A stretch of 64,000 nt of DNA from Vandiemenella viatica (Eukaryota > Arthropoda > Insecta > Orthoptera > Morabidae), in the NCBI GenBank assembly GCA_031002005.1, contig JARYHS010006964.1, positions 4,402,001-4,466,000 on the forward strand. The letters run 5' to 3'. This document shows, piece by piece, positions 1 through 10,559 of the stretch. The notes under the pieces were generated by a model that ran no database searches, had not been told where the DNA came from, and worked only from the letters and a program-made list of their open reading frames with translations. The translations under genes and the position numbers were made by a program. Every line of letters begins with the position of its first letter. The stretch's first letter is position 1.

Positions 1-775
1 TACCATCTATTTTTGCTATCAGAAGACTGGAATCGACTTTTATGTGTTTGAATACATATTTTTCAGTACTTCTAGATTAGTCTTGCGTCTGGTTACGGCG
101 TGTGATTCGGGTATGGTAGGTTCGGTTACAAATGCGGATCTCGGCTGCAATTTTTGTGGGTCTTAAAATTGATCTTCAACTCTGGCAAAGCTTTGATTTT
201 TTAATGCGAAGATGCCAGGACTCTTCCTACATTTTATGAACATCTGATTAACATGGATAAAAAACACTTTTTTTTAAAGGCAAATAATAACATGAAAACA
301 ACATTTAGTCGTAAGGGAAGGGAAATTTCCAAACTCTCTCTATGCGCTTCTCTACATCCATCAGGCCGACACTGATCAGCACCGTCAAAACATAAACCAA
401 TTCAAAGACGGCCGAGTGTCAGACTGAGGCCCGATCTTCAGAAGAGTTAAAGTTAATCTAAAACCACTTTCGATCACCGATGAGCAACACGTGTATAAAA
501 TCTTGCCATATTGACTATTGAACATGAAGTAAATCAAATTGTTAATTTTGAAGATGTGATTTATGACTTTGCAGCTGTCAAAGCTAAAAATCTGAGATTG
601 TGTAAACAATTGTATTTAGTTTATTTGTGAATTTTTGAATGATTGTAATATTACAATTTTATTAACTATAATTTTTAAAAACAATAAATGTTTATTTAAT
701 TATATTTTATTAATATCATATTTTACACTTACAAGATATTATATTTTACTTAATTTTGAATTTAATTTTTTAAGG
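1..775. other. AT-rich sequence, nothing recognised
   Basis: Only short open frames occur, with no codon bias or domain resemblance. The AT-richness rises sharply from about 610 to 770, just left of a transposon-like terminus at 776-829. The AT-rich tract is probably the interior of that element, but no matching left terminus was found. Confidence 0.5.
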
Positions 776-829
776 GGTGACACCATCAATAACCGCCCCG
801 GGTGTCACCCACGCTAGCTACGCCACTGA
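776..829 (-). mobile_element. hAT-like transposon terminus with hairpin
   Basis: Read on the minus strand, the block begins CAGTGGCGTAGCTAGCGTGG, the CAGTGGCG type of terminus common in animal hAT elements and MITEs. Next to it is a short inverted repeat (GGGTGACACC at about 777-786 pairing with GGTGTCACCC at about 804-814) that would form a hairpin. The partner terminus and the 8-bp target duplication were not found, so this is a single recognisable end. Confidence 0.5.
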
Positions 830-854
830 TCCCACTGTACTGACGTTTATATAT

Positions 855-1010
855 ATTCTTTATTTTTTCTTGTTATTTGGGGTTGGAATGCACAGAGTTA
901 TTTTTTGTGCAAAGCACCCTCTGCCAATTTCGAATATCAGAACTGCGTTGTATAGATGTGAATTTGAGCTATGCCAGGACATTCCATGGATCATTATCAA
1001 GTTTTAAATG
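855..1010 (+). mobile_element. 3'-end fragment of LINE family C
   Basis: The stretch around GGGTTGGAATGCACAG followed by AGCACCCTCTGCCA matches the 3' regions at 34620-34690 and 47730-47800, where the same blocks follow a reverse transcriptase reading frame. It continues into a short TATAGATGTG motif resembling the ATGTAGATGTA tail at 47820. It is a severely 5'-truncated copy, as is usual for CR1/Jockey-type LINEs. Confidence 0.6.
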
Positions 1011-1073
1011 TAAAAGTTAGGCTTTCACATGGCCTATATCTTATTTTTTTAATTAAATACAAAGACTCAAGCA

Positions 1074-1640
1074 GTTTTTCTGTTCACCCAGAATGAAAAC
1101 AAAATTTTCGATTTTCGTTTTGAATACACGTAATTCTGGCGAGTGATTAGACTACCATAAGTGATTCTTAGATTTTTAATACTAAAACTGACATATAATA
1201 TTTATCCTCATCTCGTAATAATTTTTTCTGTTTCATCTTGAGCCGAAGTGAATGTTGAAATATTTCTATGTATCCTGCTGGGGCGGTTTCGCAGTGCAAT
1301 GGGTATATGGCACAACCCGCATTCCTTATCGACAGCTGGACACGTGAACAAATATACACACGAAAATAGCAAGCCTGAGAGACTGTACAAAATTCTGCAA
1401 TCGCATGAACGCTGTGTTGTACGCCCTACTTTCCTTGTCCGCCAGCCAGACACCCTGTATGCTTTCATATGGTGGATGAACAATGTGCTTCCCTTGGCAA
1501 ACACACACCAGCCAAGCTGTTTCGCTCTGTAATGGAGCCATTTCGTAACCTGCATTTTCCTGTCGGACTCCCGGGCAAACACGCGTGTGGCTTCGCAAAC
1601 ATCGACGGGAATGCCGAAATACTTCTCCACTCTTAAACGC
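1074..1640 (+). repeat. Long inverted repeat, left arm
   Basis: About 565 bp here are the reverse complement of 63439-64000, with only scattered differences (small gaps and substitutions). The identity runs from a CTGTTCACCCAGAATG block at about 1079 to TCTTAAACGC at about 1630, where it stops abruptly at the start of a LINE fragment. The right arm reaches the window edge, so the repeat may continue leftwards of 1074 as well. Open frames inside (up to 156 codons) have no recognisable domain and both arms carry stops, so I do not call a gene. It is probably a dispersed repeat rather than the ends of one 62-kb element. Confidence 0.85.
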
Positions 1641-1830
1641 AAAAATGGGTGTGCCACAGGGTAGCGTATTGGGACCATTGCTATTCATTATTCTAATGAA
1701 TAATTGTGTTGATTGTTTACTATCTGAAATTAGATTGTTTGCAGATGACATAATGCTGTGTAAAAGAATCAAAACGATAGAGGATTGTAAACAGTTGCAG
1801 GGTGATCTGGACAGGATATCTAATTGGGTG
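1641..1830 (+). mobile_element. LINE family B fragment (RT core)
   Basis: This 190-bp piece is nearly identical to 52281-52470 of the long family B copy. It encodes the reverse transcriptase segment with GVPQGSVLGPLLF and the FADD catalytic box. Both ends are abrupt: the left joins the inverted-repeat arm, and the right stops at the terminal microsatellite of the LINE A copy, which appears to have inserted here. Confidence 0.85.
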
Positions 1831-1860
1831 AGTAATACAATACAATACAATACAATAAAT
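1831..1860 (-). repeat. 3'-terminal microsatellite of LINE A
   Basis: Five to six copies of a pentanucleotide (AATAC on the plus strand) sit exactly between the family B LINE fragment and the LINE A 3' UTR. CR1-type LINEs end in short tandem repeats of this kind instead of poly(A), so it marks the 3' insertion boundary. Confidence 0.75.
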
Positions 1861-1925
1861 TAATTTTCCATTGATCCCAATATAAGAGACTGGCTCTGTG
1901 GGATGTGGAAAGTTGTCAATTTACA

Positions 1926-2195
1926 GATAAACAGTTGCATAACAAAATAATAAGTACACCACTAGATGTACAGTCATAGTATACATGGTACATTAAACAC
2001 TTCCATTACAAAATAATACATACACCAGAAGATGTACAGTCATAGGATATATGGTACATTAAAAAAAAATTTAACAAAATAATACATACACCACAAGATG
2101 TACAGTCGTAACATATATGGTACTGTAAACAATTACATAACAAACTAAATTCATACACCAGGAGATGTACAGTCATAGCATACATGGTAAATTAA
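1926..2195 (-). repeat. Tandem repeat in LINE A 3' UTR (~66 bp x 4)
   Basis: Four units of 65-68 bp, each containing AGATGTACAGTC then ATGGTACATTAA on the plus strand; the shared block falls near 1965, 2031, 2099 and 2164. Units differ by a few substitutions and one short A-run. The array lies between the ORF2 stop and the microsatellite tail, so it belongs to the 3' UTR that the element's own reverse transcriptase would recognise. Confidence 0.85.
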
Positions 2196-2285
2196 TTATT
2201 TGAACTATATTTACACAAGATACTGACAGTTATTTTTTAGATACCTTAGAGATAAATTCTTCGACAGAGTAGAAGGAGTTGTCAA

Positions 2286-5141
2286 TTAAAATTCTTTCAA
2301 TTTTTTCCTGAATTTATTCTTATCATCTACTAGGCATTTAATATGTGTTGGGAGCATATTGAAGATATGTATCCCTGAATATCGGCCCCCTTTTTGAACA
2401 AATGACAATGACTTGTAAGTCTTGTGAAGATCATTTTTACTTCTAGTGCCATAATTGTGTATTTTACTATTTGTTTCAAACAAAGTATAATTTGTGACTA
2501 CAAAGGACATTAATGTGTATATATACTCAGATTCTAATGTTAAAATCCCTAACTTCTTGAACAGCTCTCTACATGAAGTTCTATTGCCAACCCCACACAT
2601 AATTCTTATAACACACTTTTGGACTCTGAACACTTTGTTTCTATGGGTAGAATTGCCACAGAATATTATTCCATATGACAATAAGGAGTGAAAATAAGCA
2701 AAATAAACAAGCTGCCTCATACGGAGATCACCTAAAGCTGAAATTGTACGAATATCAAATGTGGCTGCTCCCAATCGCTTTAGTAAGTCAGAAACATGTA
2801 CTTTCCAATTTAAATTATGGTCAATATACAAACCTAGAAATTTCACACTATCTACCTCTTGAATGGACTGGCCTGCAAATTTTATGTCTATGTCAGGTGT
2901 TAATCTGTGTGCTGTACTAAATTGAATATACTGAGTTTTATCAAAGTTTAAAGACAAGCCATTAGCTGTAAACCATTTATTAATCAGTTCAAAGACATAA
3001 TTTGAAATATGTTCTGTAGATAAATCTGGAGTGTTTTTAATTCCTATGTTTGTGTCATCTGCAAATTGGACAAATTTTGAGTTTTTAGGATAGATCATTT
3101 ATATATATTAAAAATAATAGTGGTCCCAATATAGAACCCTGAAGTACTCCACATCTGATTAATTTCCACTCAGAAAACAGTGGACCTCTTAAGGCAGCCT
3201 TAAAATTCTCCATTGACACTTTCTGTTTCCTATTTAGAAGGTAAGAACTAAGCCATTTATTAACAATGCCATCTATACCATAATACTTAAGTTTCTGTAT
3301 CAGAATTTTATGATGTACACAGTCAAATGCTTTAGATAAGTCACAAAAAATTCCCACAGGAATTAATTTATCATTTATTCCTTCTAAAATATTGTCAGTT
3401 ATTGCAAATATAGCTTGTTCTGTTGAATGACCCTTTTGAAAACCAAATTGTGATTTAGTTAGAATATTATTATTTTTTAGATGTTCATAAACTCTATTAT
3501 ACATTGCATTCTGAAAAACTTTGGAGAAGGCTGTTAGTAATGAAATTGGTCGGTAATTCGATACGACTGCCTTATCTCCCTTTTTATAGAGTGGTTTCAC
3601 TACAGCATACTTAAGCCTTTCTGGAAAAGTACCCTCAAGTAAAGATATATTAAATAGATAACTTAGTATATTACTTAATTCTGTGGAGCACAATTTAATT
3701 AACCTGCTGGAAATCCCATCATAACCACTTGAGTATTTGCTCTTATGGGATTTGATAATTTTTCTTATTTCTTCTGGAATAGCTAATTTTATAGACATAG
3801 AGTTAAATTTTTCTTGGAAACCTTTTTTGACAAAATCCATACTGTGTGTCACTGAGCTATTAGCAGACAACTTATCAGCAACAGATAAAAAATGTTTATT
3901 AAAATTATCAGCAATTGAGAAATTAGATTCTACTGAATTTCCTTTGACAAAAATATCATTACTTGTTTGATTACTCTTTCCTGTTTCCTTTTTTACAATG
4001 TCCCATATTGTTTTAATTTTATTTTCAGAATCATGAATTTTATGTTTGTAGTACATACTTTTAGATTCTTTAATAACCTTTATCAGTATTTTGCAGTACT
4101 GTTTGTAATGTGTTTTAACATTAGCATTCTCACTGTTCCTAGAGGCAATATACAACTTCCTTTTATTAACGCATGATGTTGTAATGCCAATAGTTATCCA
4201 AGGCTTTTGTTCTTTTTGAGAAGCACGACACTTTTTCAAGGGGTAGCAACTTTCAAAGAAATTTAATACAATGTTACTAAAAATGTTGTATTTTTCATCC
4301 ATACCTTGAGCACTGTATACCAGTTCCCAGTTTGTGGTATTCAGGCACTTTCTAAAACAAGTAACTGACTCATCAGTTAGTTAAAGACATTACGCTTAGT
4401 GCAAGTTCCTATTGAAGTGTTGATGGTTAATAGCTGGGCATCGTGATCCGAAAGTCCATTGATGGATGGCTTGATGGTATAACTGAATTTTGAGGTATCT
4501 AGGAAAACATTGTCTATAGCTGAGTAACTATTATTCATTATTCTATTTGGAAAATTAACTACCTGAGTTAAATTGAATGAACTGACTAATGATTCTAACA
4601 TGACTTTACAGGGTAAGTTATTTAGAAAATCTAAGATTAAAATCACCACATACGACTATGTTGACTTCTTTTCTGCTTAAAAATGTTAATAAGAGTTCAA
4701 AATTGTTCATAAAAACAGAAAAGTTTCCTGATGGTGCTCTATATACTGTTACTATTATGAAAATTTCATTTTTAAAACATAGCTGTGTAGCACAGGCTTC
4801 AAAATGTTGGTCAACACAATATTTGCTAATACTATATCCTAAAAACTATAACTATTTCTAACATAAGTGACAACTCCTCCTTTCTCCAAGTTCGTTCTAC
4901 AATAATGAGAAGCTAAATTAAAGTCAGTTACATTTGACATACCTATTCCTGCAGTTATATGGCGTTCAGACAAGCATAAAACATCAATTCTATTGATATC
5001 ATTTAATTCATTTATGTGGACTAGCAATTCATCCACTTTATTTGCTAACCCTCTGATATTTTGATGTAATAAATTAATTCCTACACAATTTTTAATTTTG
5101 GTATCTGAAAACTCATTATTGTTTAAACTAATTTCTTTCAA
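2286..5141 (-). pseudogene. LINE A ORF2: endonuclease-reverse transcriptase
   Basis: The reading frame is split into segments 5141-4839, 4838-4377, 4302-3085 and 3098-2286. The order is: APE-type endonuclease (HQNIRGL, LSERHI, a GDFNL box near 4640, SDHDAQLLTI near 4440), a basic linker, then reverse transcriptase (NYRPISLL, FGFQKGHSTEQA, FCDLSKAFDCVHH, GSILGPLLFLIYINDL, FADD) and thumb. The enzyme would nick target DNA and copy its RNA at the nick. Frameshifts around 4840, 4370 and 3090 break it, although the RT motifs, including the catalytic Asp residues, are preserved. Clade is CR1/Jockey-like; exact assignment needs a tree. Confidence 0.88.
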
Positions 5142-5164
5142 AACTCTCTGCCTAATACATGATC

Positions 5165-6198
5165 CTAATCTAAAAAAGGAGCTGCCCTAACACCATTAAC
5201 AACAGGTATCTTTTCATGTGAATTTGTGGCCCCAATTAATTGTTTTGCTATGAGATCAGAATGAACCCCCTTCCCTCTACTATTGAGGTGTAGGCAATGC
5301 CTAGTATAATCCCTCCTATCAATAGCATCTACAGGTACCAAGCCCATGCCAGAGCCAATATCAGACATGAGATACCGTTCCAGTTCCAGATTTCACTCGC
5401 CTCACAGCAGAGTTCATCTGTGGCCGATCATAGCGTCTCAAGACCGACATCACACTGACCCGAGTGTGGCACGTTGCTTCTGCTATTTTCTCCAGGTCAT
5501 CTCTGATACTATACCTATCATTCCTGCCCAAACTATTTCCCGCTCCTCCCACTATCACTACATGAATCCTCATCTGTGAACTCCTTACACAAAGAACCTA
5601 TATCTTCTACTACCTGACCAAGACTAGCACTAGGTTTGAAGAAACTCATGACCTGGAAACCTGATCCTAATTTTTCCTGTACCAATGGCCCAACACCTCG
5701 TCCATGGCTACTACCTAGCAGCAAGACTTTCTTTTTCCCTAATCCCTGCCTACCAGACTTAACTACACAGTTTTTCCTACAAGTCTGCTGCTTTTTACCT
5801 ACACCTACAACTACAGGAGGCTCATCCCTGTCTAACTCTGGCAACAGGGCAAACCTATTTTTCACCCCAACAACAAAAGAATCAGAAGCCCTTCTTGTTC
5901 TAATTGCCCTTTTCCCTGTCACCAGTTCCCAACCATCTCTGTTTCCCTCCCTGCGCAGCCTATCCAACTCCTTTCTAGCCTCTATCAGTTCAGCCTGAAT
6001 GGGCACTAATCCTTTCCTCCTGCTCCAATATCTTCCTACTTTTGAAACAATCTTTACAAAACCATGGGAGAGCCTCCTCAATTTCCCCAACTTCGACGCC
6101 ACTACAAATCGCTCCCCAATGAAACCTATTTCTCACACCCTTCGCCAAAAATTCCAACCCTCAAAAATCTACGGCAATGTCCACACTTTTCACTCATG
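5165..6198 (-). pseudogene. LINE A ORF1: PHD-like finger plus SGNH esterase
   Basis: From an ATG at 6198 the frame opens with MSEKCGHCRRF and, after a one-base frameshift near 6125, continues FHWGAIC and PWFCKDC. Together this is a C-x2-C ... C/H ... C-x2-C pattern of a PHD-type zinc finger. Downstream come esterase blocks: VLLLGSSHGRG (nucleophile Ser, block I), VVIVGGAGNS (GGxN, block III, after a frameshift near 5580) and RHCLHLNSRGKG (block V with the His, near 5300). A 24-bp spacer separates it from ORF2. Such PHD-esterase ORF1 proteins are established for CR1 elements; their role in the retrotransposition complex, perhaps membrane or lipid contact, is not settled. This copy is broken by frameshifts and stops. 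Confidence 0.78.
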
Positions 6199-6589
6199 AT
6201 TACAAGAAACTAACAACAACAAAGTACATCAATGCGATAAACAAAATTTGTTGAACTTAACCTTACAAAAAATCTGCTAAATTAATTCACAAGTAACCTT
6301 TATCTAAATATATTTTCGCTCTATAACAAAAATCTGAACTTAAGCCGAGTGTTCAAAAATGTAAACAAACACAGAAAGTAAACACGGAACAGACCTAAAG
6401 CACTAAATCACAAATAAATATTTTTTAGCAGCGAATAAAAACACTCACTAACGCTCACAGTAGTAAAATGTATTACAATTTAGAGTTTCGAATTACTATT
6501 ACAATAAAAAATAACTATTAACTATATTTATTTATAATTTAAATACACACGTTCGTGCGGTACGTGTTTCCATGGTATTCCAAAGATAA

Positions 6590-6775
6590 TTGTTTTGCAT
6601 ATCGTATAGTAAACCAAGGGAGAAGAGAGGAATGTTCACATTTGGGCGAGCAGTATCTTTGCATTTGTCCTGTTGTCAGCTGATTCGTGGCTTAAGGCGT
6701 GTTTGCTGTAGCGTTGGAAACACGAGTGACGGAAGTAGTGTGGAAGCAGTAAATGTTGAATCCATTAGTCAACAG
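6590..6775 (+). other. Possible non-coding first exon with splice donor
   Basis: This is a less AT-rich block ending in CAACAG|GTATGT, a good splice donor at 6775/6776. It lies 4.5 kb upstream of the ankyrin exon, which has an acceptor at 11295 eight bases before its ATG. A non-coding leader exon for that gene is a reasonable inference. The open frame across the block does not resemble a known protein. Confidence 0.3.
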
Positions 6776-6935
6776 GTATGTTCCTATCTTTATAGTCTTT
6801 GTGGAGTCGTGCTGTTCCTGTGTTTCTTTTTACAATTCAGGGAAATAAAGTTCGTTGTGTCCCCTATCATACTCGGAAAAGTGTGTATTGGTTATGGTAT
6901 TGGCATTTTCCAATCGTAAATTAACTCATTTTCCC

Positions 6936-7285
6936 GGGTTTTATCTAACAGGCAATACCGCTCGCTTCGCGCTGTTAACGTGTCGTCATAGTGACATCAC
7001 GTTCACGTACAGTCAGTTTTTGTGTCTATTGTGACCGAGCGTAGCTGTACAATATTAACATAAACTGATATCCCAAAGGTGGATCAGATGCAGGCGGCCG
7101 CTGGTAAGCGGTCGCAGATGTCCGATAACACAACCAGATGTTCTGTGTTTGATGTGTGATCGAACCTCTGCGGCCGCTTACCAGCGGCGGAATAGTCACA
7201 AAAATTGACTGTACCTGAACGTGACGTCACTATGACGACACATTAACAGTGCGAAGCGAGCGGTATTGCCTGTTAGATAATACCC
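6936..7285. mobile_element. 350-bp MITE, long TIRs, 8-bp TSD
   Basis: Terminal inverted repeats of about 90 bp (6936-7027 against 7285-7195) begin GGGTTTTATCTAACAGG and GGGTATTATCTAACAGG and are near-identical inwards. The flanks carry a perfect 8-bp direct repeat ATTTTCCC (6928-6935 and 7286-7293). A second inverted repeat inside (around 7092 and 7172) carries a GCGGCCGC on each arm, so the element could fold into one long hairpin. There is no coding capacity. The 8-bp duplication with a GGG terminus does not fit classic hAT ends; Merlin-like or P-like are candidates. The element at 43367-44232 shares the terminus. Confidence 0.9.
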
Positions 7286-7293
7286 ATTTTCCC

Positions 7294-8480
7294 TTTTCAC
7301 ATGTGTAACATAAGTTATAATTATGCTTTCATACGTATCAGTTAAATATTCCACATACCTTCAATATTTACTCTTTCATCAGTAGAAACATATGAGCAAA
7401 TTTCTGCACAGAAAGTATGAATGTAATTATCAATAATTTTAAGTTTGTTGAAGTTGTTTTAACAGTAGTTCACCACTACAATGCATCGATGTGGAACTCT
7501 TTACATTGTGGTTTAGTAAACAAAGGCATTCTTCCTATTAAGAGGGAAAACATTAATTTTTTTGTATTCGTCCAGTATCCTGATTTTGTATCTTGTTGTT
7601 TTGTCTGTATTTATTAATGGTTTTCCGATAGCCGTATGTTGCTAAGATACTGATTTGTAGTTGTCTATACTTAGTTGAAGCTGCATGTGAAGTTTTTATA
7701 AATATACTAAATATGTATTTGTCAGGTCAATGTTAGTGTCTGATAAATACTTGTATAAACTAAGAAAAGGATAAACGAAACTGTGTTACACCTCATTACA
7801 TATGCCAGTGGTTTTACATCAGGTAATATCTTTTAATTTCATTTTTTTAGTTGTTGAGGTTAAAAAAATAATTTGACGCACCTTGGAACTGGTATATTTT
7901 ACAGCATCGGATTTCATTTTTGTCACATTCTGATTTGATTTTACTGTTGGTATTTGCTTTACTGTTGAGCCTTGGAATGCTGGCTGTTTATTGTTTGTCA
8001 TACATAGTTCATACAACTATGCAGTATTTTGGTGTCTGCTGTTTCTTCTGCTTTGTAACAGTGTAATATTTTATGTGGCTATCCCCAAATACTTTGCCAG
8101 GCTTGGTAGCCCTTCCCTGTCTGCTTGGGCCTTATGGCCTAACAATACAAAGTATTTAAAAGACAATCTAAACTGAGGGATGATGTTACATGTATCTGAG
8201 AAATTTGTAAGCCTTTTAAAGCTACTGTTTGTGTATCAGAATGCAAACTAACAATGCTAAATAGAAAACTAACTTAAAACCATGAACACCATGATTGCCT
8301 AATATTATTCAACTTAATAGTATGTAATTGACATTTGTTTGCACTAACTTTCTCAACTTACATTATGAAGGCTCATAATTCATGATATCCTCATATTTGA
8401 TATATAATTATTTTTTTTTGTCTTTTATGTATTTCTATACCATTCATCTGGTTATCATGAACCTTCTTTTGAGTTATTCT
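7294..8480. other. Intergenic, nothing recognised
   Basis: AT-rich DNA with only short open frames. If 6590-6775 and 11296-12304 are exons of one gene, this is intron. Confidence 0.4.
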
Positions 8481-8917
8481 TTGTGTGCCTCCAAAGGTTT
8501 CTGACCAAAACGAATGAAAAAACCACCTTCTCTCCTACGCACCACTCATTTTTTTTCAAATAGTCAAACAAACCCACAGTTTTTACCTGATATCGATGAA
8601 ACTTTGTACACGTGAACTTTAAAACAAACAGAAAAATACTGTCCACATTTGTCTTCAAAAACCCACCCTTCTCCACCTATACACCCACTCCTAAAATTTT
8701 TGAAAATATTCATACAAACACATAGTTTTTATCCTGTTTTGATGAAAAACTGCATATATATACATTAAGACAAATAGAAATATACTGTCTGCATTTGGTT
8801 TGCAAGTCCTAACCTCTCTCCTCCTTTACCCACCCATAATTTATGCCAACGTTGTTCATACAAACCCATAGCTTTTATCTGATGTTGATAGTACTGAACA
8901 CACGTGTGCTTTAATAT

Positions 8918-9148
8918 AGATTGGTCTGGTAGTTCAGTGGTTAACGGACTTACTTTAGAAAGTTCCGACGTTTAGATAATGGTGGAAGCCTAATCTTTCA
9001 AGTGTGGTATCTGATCATAGATCCGTGGTTTGGATTCCACGTTGTATTGTAGGTCCCAGAGGTATAGATTTTTTTCGCCCTACCTGTGACACAATAGCTT
9101 AGTACACCTTCGGGATATATCAGCCAACCTTCGACTTGTGGAATAAAT
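8918..9148 (+). mobile_element. SINE family B, copy 1
   Basis: The tRNA-like head reads TCTGGTAGTTCAGTGGTTAA (box A type) with a degraded box B near 9030. It is followed by the family body with GTAGGTCCCAGAGG and the 3' block CAGCCAACCTTCGACTTGTG. RNA polymerase III promoter boxes of this kind define tRNA-derived SINEs. It is embedded in the satellite unit. Confidence 0.7.
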
Positions 9149-9314
9149 TAGAATGTTTATAAAAAATTTGTCTACATTTAGTTTGCAAAAAGAAACCAGT
9201 GTTTTCCATACCCCACCTCCTCACCTTACTTTTTGCCAACGTTGTTCATACAAACCCACAGTTTTTAATCCAACTTGGATAGTACAGTACTTACCACATG
9301 TATGCTTCAAAGAA

Positions 9315-9575
9315 AAATGGTCTGTAGCTGAATAGTTAATGTAATTACTTACCGAAGTTTCTGTCTTAGGTTGCGCTTTCAGATCCAGGGAGAAGCAGGA
9401 GTTTTTAGTTGTATTTGATAACCTGAGCGATGTCTGGACGTTCCATACTTCATATTCCACATTAAACTGTAGGTCCCAGAGAAAAGGAAATGGCCATCCT
9501 GCCTCTGACACAGTGGGTTGGTGCACCTCCTTCGGGAGGATTCAGCCAACCTTCAGGCTGTGGACTAAGTTTTAT
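9315..9575 (+). mobile_element. SINE family B, copy 2
   Basis: The head (GGTCTGTAGCTGAATAGTTAA) is diverged. The body GTAGGTCCCAGAG and the end CAGCCAACCTTCAGGCTGTG match copies 1 and 5. It sits at the same place in the 145-bp unit as copy 1, so it was probably amplified with it. Confidence 0.7.
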
Positions 9576-9745
9576 TTTAATTTAAAGTAAAGGTAAAAAT
9601 ACTGTCTATGTTTGGTTTACAAAATGATAATCCCTCTCCTCCTTCAAGCAAGCCCTCATATTTTGCCCACATTGTTCATACTAACCTATAGTTTTTATCT
9701 GGGTTTGATAGTACTTAGCTCGCCATTATTTTTTAAAAAAAAACA

Positions 9746-9905
9746 TAACTGTCTGGTAGCTTATTGGTTAAGGCTCTTACACTCAAAGGTTTCTTTGTTC
9801 GGTCATAGGTTCGAATTCTGATGGAAGCAGGAGTTTTTAAGACTTGAATATAACCAATGGTTTAGTATGCTCCCTTAGGTTGTGGACTAAGTTAGGCTTT
9901 TTCAC
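9746..9905 (+). mobile_element. SINE family B, copy 3 (internal deletion)
   Basis: It has clear pol III boxes: TCTGGTAGCTTATTGGTTAA and TAGGTTCGAATTC. Most of the body with the GTAGGTCCC block is missing, and the copy passes directly to the TTGTGGACTAAGTTAG end. It has the same relative position within the satellite unit as copies 1 and 2. Confidence 0.65.
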
Positions 9906-10439
9906 TTTAAAAGAAAGAAAAGATACTGTCTACTTTTGGTTTGCAAAATTAAACCCTTCTGCTTTATCCCCCCTTATTTTTGCAAATATTCTTTATACAA
10001 ACCAACTCTTTGTACCCAATTATGATAGGACTTTGCATATGTTTACTTTAAAACAATGAGAAAATATTTCCTACATTTAGTTCACAAATACCCACCACTC
10101 TCCCTAAGAAAAATTTGCACTTCGAAATATTCAGTCTTTTTGCAAATATCTCGAAACTTGTAGGGAAAGTAACCAGAGTGAATAGGGATATGCATGATAT
10201 TCTGAGAGCCAATAAAATTTCCTATTAAATGGCATATGACTGATTTCAACTGGACACTTACTGACCAAGAAATTGAAACTTGAAATTTAAAAATCTACAG
10301 TTTTTAACCGATCCTAAAGGACCTTTATATACAGATGTTTTAAAATAAATGAAAAATGATGTTTACATTTAGTTTACAAAACTGCACTCACTCTTCCCCT
10401 TCTACCCACATAATACTAATTTACACAAACAAGTTTTCC

Positions 10440-10463
10440 TTTTTTTTTTTTTTTTTTTTTTTT
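10440..10463 (+). repeat. Homopolymer T tract
   Basis: Twenty-four consecutive T residues at the right edge of array E1. It may be the poly(A) tail of a minus-strand insertion, but no body could be assigned. Confidence 0.6.
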
Positions 10464-10559
10464 ATTGGTATAGAAATCTGCCAGTGTGGATACTGATAGA
10501 GGATTTTTTTTTATTTTTACAATCCAATCAAAAGTCATAAAACATTAAAACTTTCATAG

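Larger units (their letters stand above)
1831..6200 (-). mobile_element. Nearly complete CR1-like LINE (family A)
   Basis: This is a non-LTR retrotransposon read right to left. ORF1 (about 6198-5165) encodes a PHD-like finger and an SGNH esterase. ORF2 (about 5141-2286) encodes an APE-type endonuclease and reverse transcriptase. A 3' UTR follows with four tandem units, and a short (TTGTA)n-type microsatellite tail lies at 1831-1858. ORF1 with PHD finger plus esterase, and a microsatellite rather than poly(A) tail, are features known for the CR1 clade. Several frameshifts and stops make this copy inactive. The 5' end is not defined; 6200-6480 may be 5' UTR. Confidence 0.85.
8480..10440 (+). 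repeat. Satellite-like array E1 (~145-bp unit with SINEs)
   Basis: A unit of about 145 bp recurs, marked by ACTGTCTACATTTGGTTTGC, then a C/T-rich CCCACC stretch, then CATACAAACC and GTTTTTATCTG. Its start falls near 8639, 8785, 9163, 9600, 9925, 10070 and 10360. Three wider spacings each hold a SINE inserted at the same point of the unit, giving a higher-order period of roughly 400 bp. The same unit forms array E2 at 18.5-19.6 kb. Confidence 0.8.

Noticed and set aside
1208..1850. Overlapping 94-174-codon frames in the left inverted-repeat arm, repeated at 63278-63873
   Set aside because: Frames are open on several strands at once, differ between the two arms and show no domain. They follow from repeat composition, not a gene.
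1926..2195. CRISPR-like array
   Set aside because: Units are contiguous ~66-bp tandem repeats without unique spacers, inside a eukaryotic LINE 3' UTR.
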